Origin: Sclerodactyla briareus
Lineage: Eukaryota; Echinodermata; Holothuroidea; Dendrochirotida; Sclerodactylidae
NCBI GenBank assembly: GCA_026419785.1
Contig: JAODTK010000023.1
Location: forward strand, 124,001 to 188,000
Length of the DNA: 64,000 nt
Reading direction: 5' to 3'
How positions within the stretch are numbered: position 1 is the stretch's first letter; every line of letters starts with the position of its first letter. The position numbers were made by a program, and so were the translations under genes. The notes beneath the pieces are model-generated. The model was not told where the DNA came from and made no database searches. It saw only the letters and a list, made by a program, of their open reading frames with translations. Below, in pieces: positions 12,591 to 22,329 of this stretch.

Positions 12591-12719
12591 GGTGTAGAGG
12601 AACCCAATTGTTTTTCGTTAGATTTGGGGGTCTTTTTTGGTAAAAATTAGAAATTTGTGAAAAAACAATATTTTGCCTGATACCAATATTTGAATGGCGT
12701 CTTGGTACATCCTTTGTAT

Positions 12720-12840
12720 GTGCGTTCCCCATGAATAGTACATAAACCCTATGAATCCTATCGCACATGAACCCTATTATGGGTCCAGGTCAAAGGTCAG
12801 CTGAGATCAGTCTGGAGAAGCTGGAAAAAGGAGACTCATG
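12720..12840. repeat. dispersed repeat, isolated copy
   Basis: It contains 'gaaccctattatgggtccag' followed by 'gtcaaaggtcagctgag'. The same motif order recurs in the array at 36.0-37.1 kb (for example 'gaacccttatgttttgggg', then 'tctgaggtca'). Confidence 0.55.
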
Positions 12841-12924
12841 TTGACAAAAAAGTGCAACGAATTGATGTAGAGAGCTCACACGTGCCATGGGAGTGTTGGG
12901 TGTATAGATGATACCTATTGAAGT

Positions 12925-13391
12925 GGGGGGGGGGGGGGGGGGAGGGGGAATGATGAATTAAAAAATACGGATTGTCAAAAGAGGTCAAGTCTGGATAGTT
13001 GGGAGGAATGATAATGGGCAATGGAAATCCTGTAAAGAGCCCATACCTAAGCACGAAGGGTTTGCTGTTGGAAGAGATGATCCTAATCGTTTGGGAGTCT
13101 CATCTAAAGTCTGTCTACGCGTATTTGCAGTTCGAACAAAAGGGCATGAACCAAAGACACCCTTCAGTCGTTTTCTTGGCGAGGCGGGCAAGGAATCACT
13201 GGGCCCTGGGTTCTTGTTTCTTGGTTTCTCGCTTTCTCGACCCCCCCCCCCCCCCCACTCAACCACCTATTCCTCTCCTCTCTTTTAACCCCCTTTCATT
13301 CTTCCTCCCTTTTTTTCTTCAGTCCACTTTCCTCTCCTATCTTCCTCAATTGGTTCTCCTTCTTCATACCATGGGTGAGGGTGGGGGGGGG
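12925..13391. repeat. cluster of poly-G and poly-C runs
   Basis: An 18-base G run at 12925-12942, a 16-base C run at 13241-13256 and a G run near 13381-13393. The 137-codon ORF across this stretch (12999-13412) is Pro- and Gly-rich because of these runs. I do not support it as a gene. Confidence 0.7.
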
Positions 13392-13984
13392 GGGCTCGGA
13401 CACCCAGGGTAGCCACGTATTCAGTAAATTGCGGAGGAGGAAAACATGCTAGAACTGCATTAGAAACGTCTAATTAATATAAGAAATGCACGGCAAAGTA
13501 CTCTTGAAATTGAACACCAAATTGTTTGCTGAATACACCCGCCAAACAAACAAGTCACTTATCCACGCTCTCTCACTCATAGATACAATAGGAATTATAT
13601 GAAATGAAGAACTCACGAGAACGTTCACCGGGCTGAATTCAATTTTGGCTAGAAATGATGTATTGTAAGCGGCGCTCCTAAGTACCCAACGAAAGTATTC
13701 CAATACCGATCCCAGGCCGGTGGAGGTATGAGCGCCGACCAGCCAAAATAGAGAATGAACGTGGCCGAGAATTGTTCCAAAACCTAAAAAACTAATTTGG
13801 TATAGTTAGAGTTATCGCAAAATCAATATTTCTCACAAAATTGAGTTTACTTTCTTCAGGAAAATTATACACTGGGGTGTGTCAGTCAATAGGGAAACTG
13901 TGCTTCTCCCGGGGGGAACGATAATTTGAAAACAAAGCATCCACTATATATATGAAAATTCCGATTACATTCACGTTCCCCGAG

Positions 13985-14060
13985 ATAAAGCAGTAGGAAT
14001 GGAATCAGCAGAAATATACACTGGCAGAGAACATCCAACGCAATCTGTAAAGGAAACATT
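13985..14060. pseudogene. conserved exon-like block, copy A; strand unresolved
   Basis: Both strands can be read. On the plus strand the frame gives KAVGMESAEIYTGREHPTQS up to a GTAAAG donor. Copy B gives SAVGMESTEIDTGKDTSNEY up to the same donor, preceded there by a pyrimidine tract ending 'ccctccag'. On the minus strand copy A has an excellent acceptor ('tgtttcctttacag') followed by a hydrophobic stretch (IFLLIPFLLLYLG) that would suit a transmembrane exon, but copy B has lost that AG and has stops. Retention in both copies suggests a former exon, and the two readings cannot both be real. Confidence 0.3.
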
Positions 14061-14689
14061 CACACGAGTTTATCTGTTTAGGCGTAAATCACCATGTTAA
14101 GATTGTGTTAATTGTGTCGACCGCGTGGTACGGTTGAAGAGTGTCGATGTGCATCACTGGTGTCCCTCGCGACCATACTATTCGTATATAAATTTAATAT
14201 AAATGAAATCGGGTCTTGAAAGTGGTGTACAAGACATCTCTTGATCGATCGATATAGATGCATTGATTAGCAGTTTAGTGTATATACAACTATGAAGTGT
14301 AACGAACTGATTAGATTTGGCAGTATTCGCGAATTTATGCGGACTTTTTTAGGCTGTTGGATTTTCACGACACATGGTGGAGATGTTTATTAATGTCCTA
14401 ATAATTTTACAGTAGGGACGATTCTCAAAAGTCGTTTTTAATGTGATATTTTGTTCTAAAGTTGTTGATTTCCATGGAAATTTGGGAACATGTACACCTC
14501 CGATTTTGAAAGTAACAACAGTGTCAAGGTCATAGAAGGTATTAATATGACTAAGGTTGCATAAATTAGGCCAAGAAGCAAGTTTCAAGCAATGGCATAT
14601 ATTGTGACCCTGTAACAGCTTCGACCTCGATCTTGATATGGCCAAAAATGTTTTAGCAGTCAATGAACATTGTTACTAACTTCAGTCAA

Positions 14690-15890
14690 CATCCATCGAT
14701 AATGCCCAATTGAGAAAGGAAGAGGCAATTTAACACAAGGGCCTATTGCGCCCCTTTAATGGCCTCTGACCTTAAACTTCACACGTTTCAAGAAGGTCAA
14801 TGAATGTAATGAGTCCAAGTTGGTCAAAAACATCGTCGAAGAATGATGTTTTGGGCCGAAAAAAATAATTGTTGACACGACGGATAGATAGGCGTAGGGC
14901 CCAGGGGTCCTTGGACCTAAAACTAAAAATTCCATCATTATGATCGAGCATCAGCACTGTGGGAGGAAATGCATTTTGCGTGATTGCACATGATGGGCCC
15001 TCGTGCCCAAATGGGACTCAGTCCAAATTTCCTGAAACCTTGATGTACGTCTAATTGGGCCAGCATTATGACTGAACATTCGCAACTGACCAGTGCTCAA
15101 ACTTTGTAGAAGCTGTTTCAGGATTTAATATGATTGGCCCCAGGCCCATTGGGCATTCAGCCACAGTTCGCAAACCCCTCGATGGACCACCAACCGAGTA
15201 GCATTCCATGAACTCTTAAAGGAAACCAATTGGAACTTGTATACCAGGTGTGACATCCATGGATTCATAAAATGGCCCCTGCGGGCAAAGTGGGACCTCG
15301 GTTGAAAAAAAATCTGACACGCCGAAGTCCGACTGTTAAGACAATCATTATGACTGAATGTTCAGTACTGTTTCACCAAACTTGTGAGAAGGAGAAGCAT
15401 TTTGCGTAATTCCCAATGAGGGCCTCGTGACCCACATGGGTCTTGGTCACAAATCCCTGGGCATCCTGAAGGTACGCCTATTGGAGCATCCATTAGTTAC
15501 CGAACTCAGCATGGTGCAACTAGATACAAGATGTTGCAGTATGGGCCCTAAAACTGGACACATGGCCCAAAATTCCCGAACACCCCAATGGGGCCCTCTA
15601 CCCAGGACCTACTGTATTTGAGAAAATCAATTGAAGCTTGTGAGGAGGAGATTCATTTCCAGTACCATTGTATGAAATTTCTAGAATGGGACCTCGTGCC
15701 GCAGTTGGCCTTTACAACATTCCTGAAACACCCGGAAGGTAGCTGATAGAACCATCATTATGACCAACATCATCATGCGCCTAAATTTGTAGGAAGCAGC
15801 GTTTTGCAGTTCCACTCATTTGCCCATTAGGCCCCTTTAATGCCATTTGATCTTGACCTTTAGGTGAGCAAAATGACCCTCAGTTCAATA
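14690..15890. repeat. ~138-bp satellite, about 8 diverged copies
   Basis: The landmark 'atcattatgactgaa' or a variant recurs near 14930, 15062, 15341, 15490 (degenerate) and 15761. It is followed at a constant distance by 'aacttgt.agaag', 'cattttgcgt', 'gggccctcgtg' and 'cctgaaacc'. Intermediate units near 15200 and 15625 are more decayed. The array sits inside copy A and has no counterpart in copy B. Confidence 0.7.
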
Positions 15891-15918
15891 ACAGTGGACC
15901 AGTCTGGTCGAGTTTTAT

Positions 15919-15919
15919 C

Positions 15920-15974
<55 letters not shown>

Positions 15975-15998
15975 GATAGATAGATATATAGATAGATC
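15919..15998. repeat. GATA microsatellite
   Basis: (GATA)n of about 20 units directly after the satellite array. Confidence 0.95.
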
Positions 15999-16746
15999 GG
16001 ATAGAATGACTGGGCATCAAATTAGCTCAACCAGCATAGCTGGTTTTATCTAAAAATGTGCTCAATTTAGGATTTTATGGGCAGATAAAATGAAAATTGT
16101 CCATTTGAGATATGTGGTAGTGCCCCTGTGGTGCTACACCGCCGAACCAACTCCTGTCCTATCACACTAGTCCTCACGTTACAAGGGGTCCAAGGTTGGT
16201 TTTGATACCTTTTCAGCAATTGGATTGTGTATCTGATTACATAATGCTTTTAGGACTTGGTGCCTACATTAGCAAGAATTTTTTTTTATAAAACCTTCGT
16301 TGCAAGACAAAAAAAGAAACGATGAAAACTTACAAAATAATAACATTTTATGGCAACAACTTCAACTTCTATGCCTGTCGGCGGTGATATTTTGAGACAC
16401 GCGTGGCTAAAATCAAGTTACCATAATTCACGGGAACTGTTTGTCATCAAAAGTCACCCAATTTTCGACTTATAAGAGGAAAATGCCAGATAATTATAAA
16501 CTTTCTGGTCAATATTTCGAGATAGGGTGCCCTCACAAACGGTAACATTCACATGAAAGAAACCGTCATGTCATCACAGGCCATTTAAAGGATGGACTGA
16601 GAAGGCAGTTATTTCACCCATTGAGGATGCTGCTACTCAAGTGAATGACATTTAAGTGGAATATCAATTGACCCTGTCGGAGGGGTACCTGCCTTCGCAC
16701 TACTAACAAAACTATCCTTAAAAGCAAGGAATATTTTTTCCCATAC

Positions 16747-17706
16747 GATCAATCAATCAACACTTGTCTCACATAATCTCCCTAACTAACATTCCTTACA
16801 TTTCCTTATCTCATGAGCGGGGGAGGGGGGGGGGGGGGGGGTTCAGCCGTCAACACTTTTTCTGGCCCACTCTCCAGGCATTTGTCTATAAATCTATCAA
16901 CACAGGAAGGTGTTTCCATATTTTTGGTTTTATTCAAAAAAAAAAACAAAAAAAAAAAAAAAAAAACATGGAACATATGTGCTGGGTTTCGTTATTAACA
17001 GGAGCCCTCCTAAAGCAGGGCTAAGATCAACAGCATAAGCTTGTTAACGCAATACGCAGACTACAGATGAGGTAAAAACAATCGATCAATCAACACTTGT
17101 CTCACATAATCTCCCTAACTAACATTCCTTACATTTTCCTTATCTCATGAGCGGGGTGGGGGGGGGGGGGGAGGGGAGGGGTGAGCCTGTCAACACTTTT
17201 TCTGGCCCACTCTCCAGGCATTTGTCTATAAATCTATCAACACAGGAAGGTGTTTCCATATTTTTGGTTTTATTCACAATGGAATATATGGTGCTGGGTT
17301 TCATTATTAACAGGAGCCCTCCTAAAGGCAGGGCTAAGATCAACAGCATAAGCTTGTTAACGCAATACGCAGACTACAGATGAGGTAAAAACAATCGATC
17401 AATCAACACTTGTCTCACATAATCTCCCTAACTAACATTCCTTACATTTTCCTTATCTCATGAGCGGGGTGGGGGGGGGGGGGGAGGGGAGGGGTGAGCC
17501 TGTCAACACTTTTTCTGGCCCACTCTCCAGGCATTTGTCTATAAATCTAGCAACACAGGAAGGTGTTTCCATATTTCGGTTTTATTCAACAATGGAATAT
17601 ATGGTGCTGGGTTTCATTATTAACAGGAGCCCTCCTAAAGCAGGGCTAAGATCAACAGCATAAGCTTGTTAACGCAATACGCAGACTACAGATGAGGTAA
17701 AAACAG
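16747..17706. repeat. near-identical tandem triplication, 313-333 bp units
   Basis: 'caacacttgtctcacataat' starts at 16758, 17091 and 17404, giving periods of 333 and 313 bp. Each unit runs through a G homopolymer, 'caacacaggaaggtgtttcc', 'ggagccctcctaaag' and 'gatgaggtaaaaac'. The units differ mainly at the G run and the A run near 16940-16966. Copy B of the segmental duplication has one diverged unit (about 23545-23775). On the minus strand each unit can be read as an exon-like peptide (NKTKNMETPSCVDRFIDKC, with copy B giving NKTNNMETPSCVDRIIVKW), preceded by an AG, so the triplicated unit may include a former exon. Confidence 0.85.
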
Positions 17707-18152
17707 GGTGACATTTCAATATTGTTGTCACATATTGCTGTATTCTTGTGGGTAGCGCTGTATGATTATCAGTTTGATAAATTCATCCAATACATTCTTC
17801 GAGTGGGCATTACCCTCAATACCCCGAAGATCAACACGCAAGAATAGGCAGGGAAGGAACCTCGTTTCAGCAGCACTAGCCCGTCTTCTAACTTACCCAT
17901 CAGGCTTTGGTTTGTCTCTCAACAATCGATGTCCTTCCCTTAGCTGACGACAGACACTATTAGGAATACTAGGTTAATACTACAAAGCCGAAAAAACAGT
18001 CAGTAATTCAAATGGCATTTGCACACTATAATTGAAAGAGTTGAAGGCTCATTTTTCTCGACAGCGAATTCAAACAATAATATAATAGTCGTACGTACTT
18101 TTGCATACCTCGCTACACTGAGCTACTGACTACAGGCATGTCATCTACTTAC

Positions 18153-18360
18153 GATACTTCCGTCACCTTGGTACATTCCTTGACGAAGCCTAATACTTGA
18201 AGGAATCTAGCCTCTGTTATTTCAACGTCTTCTGCTTCCTTCACCACAACCTTCACAACGGCTGGGGATTGGAGACGCAGATGTGAGGGCGCCATGCCCT
18301 TTGTTGTGGGGGTATCAAACTTTTAAGGCACCCTGTCAACGTCAGACAGGCACTTGTTAT
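18153..18360 (-). pseudogene. duplicated exon (copy A), one interruption
   Basis: A 208-bp exon candidate bounded by acceptor 'tattttgtttcccag' and a consensus GTAAGT donor. Copy B (24546-24755, 210 bp) has the same acceptor sequence and a GTGAGT donor at the equivalent place, which is strong evidence for a true ancestral exon. In the phase-2 frame the peptide reads NKCLSDVDRVP, stop, then KFDTPTTKGMAPSHL and on to VVKVVVKEAEDVEITEARF and LQVLGFVKECTKVTEV. The stop coincides with a 1-base deletion relative to copy B, so it may be a frameshift or an assembly error. The segment VVKVVVKE..ITEARFLQ loosely resembles strand beta-3 and helix C of a protein kinase, which is inference only. Upstream exons would lie at 20071-20218 and 21113-21189. 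Confidence 0.45.
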
Positions 18361-18539
18361 CTGGGAAACAAAATACCTTTCTATCTGAATAGTGATCATT
18401 TCGCAGCTTTATTGAAGTGTTGCATGAACGCACATGTGAATATTGTTCTCTAGTGTGGTCATAAAGTATATGCATCTTCGGTATTCCTGATATGATAAGA
18501 TTCTGCACAAAAATGATTAGACATGTGACTGTGAAGTAG

Positions 18540-19460
18540 ATGATACCTATGAATCGGTCGGTTATCTATCATTAGTTGGATAATATTTGATATATACAAG
18601 AGCCAACCATGTGGTGAAACTATATGTGCGGTTAGTGCATTACCTTACATGATTCCATTCCCCAAGGTTTGCCTCCAGCATCTTATCTGCGATAAGTACC
18701 AATACGAAAATGTGGAAACTTTACGGAATGTTTCACATTCATCGTGAAATTATCAATTGAAGATTGCAAATTGATTCAGGCAATATACTTCAGAATTATA
18801 ACATGGAGTTTACCCAATTCGGCTTATCATTGGCAAGCCTTCTGCACAATTTTGGCTACAACCCAATGGACCGGCGACATTGAAATCGAGTTACTCTAAT
18901 GTGTTCGAATTATCTCCAGAATGTTGGAGAGTCTTACGGCATGCATTCACGTGCGGACTGGTGCAGACGTACCGATCAGGAGCATTCCAGCCTATTGGGT
19001 TATTTGGACCTTGCTAACCAGGTTTTCGTTTTAATTTAATGAAAAACGGACACATAGCAAGACGGAACCAGATGAATTAGATATAAGAATCGACCAAGTT
19101 TTAGCAAAAAAGCGGGGTCGATGGGAGTGTGGGTCGTATGATGTTCCTACGGGACACTGAAAAATACGCAATAAGTACTGGAAAGAAGGGAGCCGGTTTT
19201 TATTTAAAATGCTGTATAATAAACAGATTATTCACAGCCTGGCCTCAACAACAAGCAAAAGGAGAAACTAAGAGAAATAAGGTGGATGGGGGGGGGGGGG
19301 GCCGGGGGGGGGGGAGGACATGTACAGACAAAGGAGAAATGAGGTTATTTACCATGCGATATATGAAAAAATTCCAAGTTGCGTATAGGTAACACCGAAA
19401 ATCGGCATTATGTCCAGGTTTTAAATACGGGGCTGGGTTGAGGCGTACTGAACCGAAACT
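18540..19460. other. no supported gene
   Basis: AT-rich, unique-looking sequence with a G-rich run near 19285-19315. The ORF at 19129-19392 is interrupted in character by poly-Gly from the G run and is not supported. Confidence 0.4.
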
Positions 19461-19468
19461 TTTAATGA

Positions 19469-19654
19469 TACGAACAAATAATTGTTTTCTGCAGCATATA
19501 TAACTTATTTATTGCATAATTGGCCCTAACCCCCAAAACATTTATTATATATGTATATCAGTGATACGAACAATTTTTTCTGCAGTATCAATAATTTATT
19601 CATAGCATCAGTGTGCCCATAACCCCAAAATATTAGTATCATGTTAATATCAGT
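19469..19654. repeat. ~94-bp direct tandem duplication
   Basis: 'gatacgaacaa' followed by 'tttctgcag', 'ttatt.at', 'ccccaaaa' and a terminal 'atatcagt' occurs twice in tandem (19469-19562 and 19563-19654) with moderate divergence. Confidence 0.8.
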
Positions 19655-20070
19655 TGAGCCTGACCATGATCCGCATTGCAAAATCATTGATAATTGAGGT
19701 TGAAAGGAGGATTTTTTCCATAAAATAAAGACATCTTGGCAAGCGGAATATCACTGACCAGGGTAAAACAGTGTATTTGTACATGTATTGAGGCAAACTA
19801 TTCACACAATAATGAAAAGAGTGATAAGAATGCACGTTCAGACTGAATGAGGTCTGATGTGGTTAAGTTATCGCTACATGGCATATTTGCCCTAACAAGG
19901 ATTGCAAGGAGGCTATTGAAGGAAGCTGTTATCCATTTTCCTCATTAGGTTCTCTCAGAAGCCGAATGGGGAAGCAGTAGCGTCGCACTGCAACCTGTCT
20001 TCATACAGGCGGCCTTCGTTACCGTTCCTTGTTATCATTTAACTAATGAGCGGAATAGGAAATCACTTAC

Positions 20071-20218
20071 TTCGTGCTTATGAAAGTTTCCCGCAGGATT
20101 GTACATTGCTCATCCGTTGTATCAGAGAGTCGTATCCGTGATTGTGGATGCTTCAGACAGAGCTTCATGATAACTTCCTCACCGTGGACCTGTATGTCAA
20201 TACGCAGTGTTACTCTAA
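20071..20218 (-). CDS. internal exon of an unidentified gene
   Basis: A 148-bp exon with acceptor 'aatctgctaacag' and a perfect GTAAGT donor, open throughout in one frame (phase 2 in). The peptide begins RVTLRIDIQVHGEEVIMKLC and continues LKHPQSRIRLSDTTDEQCTI. It is polar and charged, with the look of a globular domain, and has two Cys. It lies about 1.7 kb upstream of the exon at 18153-18360 on the same strand. A similar spacing is seen downstream, where 26670-26826 precedes 24546-24755, so these may be exons of duplicated genes. I do not recognise the domain. Confidence 0.5.
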
Positions 20219-20224
20219 CTGTTA

Positions 20225-21105
20225 GCAGATTAATGACAAAAAAACACCATCTTTAGTCTATTTATACAGGGCATCGACAAATGTCGCCCATGATGGAAGT
20301 AGTGGCTGAATATTCACATGATAACGCAACAATAGTGTGTTCTGAGCTCCTAACGATTGTACAACTTGCAATAGTGCATGTCAGTGATTTTACGTCGGGG
20401 TTGGGATCACATCCACATTCAACAGCAACGTTAGTCTAACATACCTAAAACCAGTAAAGTCTCAAGTTTACATTTTTAATAAGATATTCACGGTGCGACC
20501 GCCTAATTCATTTTCTTTAACTTCGCCGGAAAAATGACCAACCGAACGACAACCGCGCCGCAGGGAAATTTCGAATAGGCCTAATTGCGTTCTATAACAG
20601 AAGTATTACGATGCATGGGTATATACAGCCCGAAATATTATTATTTCTATTCTATTATTTTTTTATTATATATATCTATTTTTTTTTTTTATTATTCAAG
20701 AACAAAGTACCGCAAACTGTTTTTGATCAATGATAGGGTGTGATTTGTGGTTATTGTGATGATATAGCCATAGCTGTTCTCTAAGCAAGGAGAAGGGCTG
20801 ATATCTTCATACGATATGACTGGCCTTTTCCAGGTTTGCAAATATCGTTACGTACAACGGAAGTTCATGATCTTGCTTGCGTTTTCGCTTCAGATAGTTT
20901 ATGAATAATTAGAGAGTAGTATTAAGAGTGTATCATTGACAAACTGTGCTCACATCGAGAGGCATATAGAAGACGTATTGTAGTCTAGTGTAATGTTTAT
21001 AAGGCACAACTTTAAAGAGAATTTGTAATGAGTACACATGCGGTATCCGGTAATGTGGGAGAAATTCACACAGCAAGGACGCTTATCGATAATATTCCGT
21101 GAACT
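20225..21105. other. intron-like or intergenic sequence
   Basis: AT-rich with a T-rich stretch at 20640-20690. No ORF with splice support on either strand. Confidence 0.4.
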
Positions 21106-21112
21106 AACTTAC

Positions 21113-21189
21113 TTATAGTGAACATAGAACTAAAACCACCACCAGTGTCGCACTTTCAATTCAGCTGAACCCGAGGCGAGAGTAGAAAA
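21113..21189 (-). pseudogene. short exon candidate with one stop
   Basis: A 77-bp segment between an excellent acceptor ('tatttccttccacag') and an extended GTAAGT donor. The best frame reads FSTLASGSAELKVRHWWWF, then a stop, then FYVHYK, so it is either frameshifted or mis-assembled. It is about 0.9 kb upstream of the 20071-20218 exon on the same strand. A candidate at 27824-27851 occupies a comparable place in the second copy. Confidence 0.3.
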
Positions 21190-21540
21190 CTGTGGAAGGA
21201 AATATAAACATGTTGAAGTCATTATGGAATGTTCTCAAATAGTCATGGTTACATTGCCATTTTTATTTCTTAATTGTGATAAGGCATAATACCTGACTGT
21301 TACCCCAAGGTTACCTTCATACCCTTGATGACGGGAGTGTTAATATTGATATTATTTCGAAGGATACATTATTCACAATTGGCCAGCGAGAAGCGGATGC
21401 ATCGAATTATTACGTTCCAATTAAAGGAGTGATGACCCTCTTCCCATCTGCATGATTCAGTGCAGCATAGTCAGAGTGACATGTGGCTTGAGTGAATGGC
21501 TGGAAAGTACCATGCAACGTAAATGTGACTGAAGGAGAGT

Positions 21541-21798
21541 GTGTTATGCACCCCAATAACCTTCCGGGTTTGCATTTCATGGTGTGATAATAATTTTATG
21601 GTGTTCAATGGTCAATCGGGTACAACCGCAGACACGCACTGCCCGAATAGTGCACGCGGGACCAATCTTCAAAATCTTCGAATGAATACTCATTCTCCAA
21701 AGACTGTTGAAGTATCTACTATAATTCACGTGAGAGAGAATTTTGATTATTTCCAGAATGGCGAGAGCCTAAAAATACGCCCGTTACAGTATCGCTAA
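21541..21798 (+). other. unassigned ORF
   Basis: An 85-codon plus-strand ORF with a polar composition (QSGTTADTHCPNSARGTNLQ) and a possible internal acceptor 'gattatttccag' at about 21759. No family is recognised and the neighbouring candidates are on the other strand. Confidence 0.15.
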
Positions 21799-22192
21799 TG
21801 GAAAAAATATATATTAAATCCGACATTTTTTCGTGTGAGCAATTGCACTGCTTCTGTGGACTGGCTTACCGCGCCAGCAATGATATGAAAAAAATTTATA
21901 ACCTCACCGTGAACACGGTGGCCATCGTTGATCAGTGCACGAACGTGGCATAAATAATACTGGAAAAACTGTCAGATTTTGCACTGTAAATTAAACCTAC
22001 GGAACGAAGGTGAGGCACTGAGGCACAAAAAAAAAAAAAACAAAAAAAATCATTGTTGTGTTGTGCTGCGTTCGAAGATTGAAGGAAGATGTATTATTGC
22101 GATTAGTAAACGCACAGGTATGTGGATAAATACACCGACATGGCAGAACAGCACTGCTCAAGTAAGAGATGCTGATCCTAAGTGTGAAAGTA

Positions 22193-22246
22193 TTCAATCG
22201 TCGGGTCGAGACCACCAGGTCGCAGTTCGAATCTCTGTGAACCTCT
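22193..22246 (+). repeat. tRNA-like B-box, possible SINE head
   Basis: 'ggtcgcagttcgaatctctg' resembles the pol III B box (GGTTCGAATCC), about 40 bases after a weak A-box-like 'tcgggtcgaga' stretch. No cloverleaf can be folded convincingly, so a degraded SINE is more likely than a tRNA gene. Confidence 0.2.
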
Positions 22247-22329
22247 AGTTGGTACCAATTGAACGTTTTGATCGGAATGTTCGAGTTCGATATTCGATCG
22301 GAATATACGTTCTATTCTGTGTCGTTTCA

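Larger units (their letters stand above)
13860..18540. repeat. segmental duplication, copy A (expanded)
   Basis: Diverged but collinear with 22330-24980. Matching landmarks are: 'gcagtaggaatggaatca' at about 14000 and 22430; 'atctcttgatcgat' at about 14236 and 22781; 'gtggattttca'-type sequence at about 14360 and 22925; 'ataattcacggga' at about 16425 and 23298; 'caacacaggaaggtgtttcc' at 16895-16915 (and in both later tandem units) and about 23640; the 'tgctgt.ttcttgt' block at about 17735 and 23820; and the exon at 18153-18360 versus 24546-24755. Copy A is longer because a satellite (14.7-15.9 kb) and a tandem triplication lie inside it. Confidence 0.75.

Noticed and set aside
11669..12607. 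Overlapping ORFs on both strands encoding repeated Gly/Arg/Leu-rich peptides
   Set aside because: They are translations of the 43-bp minisatellite; the indels between units prevent one continuous frame.
15315..15350. Minus-strand 'SDFGVSDF'
   Set aside because: It falls within the 138-bp satellite and no other unit preserves it.
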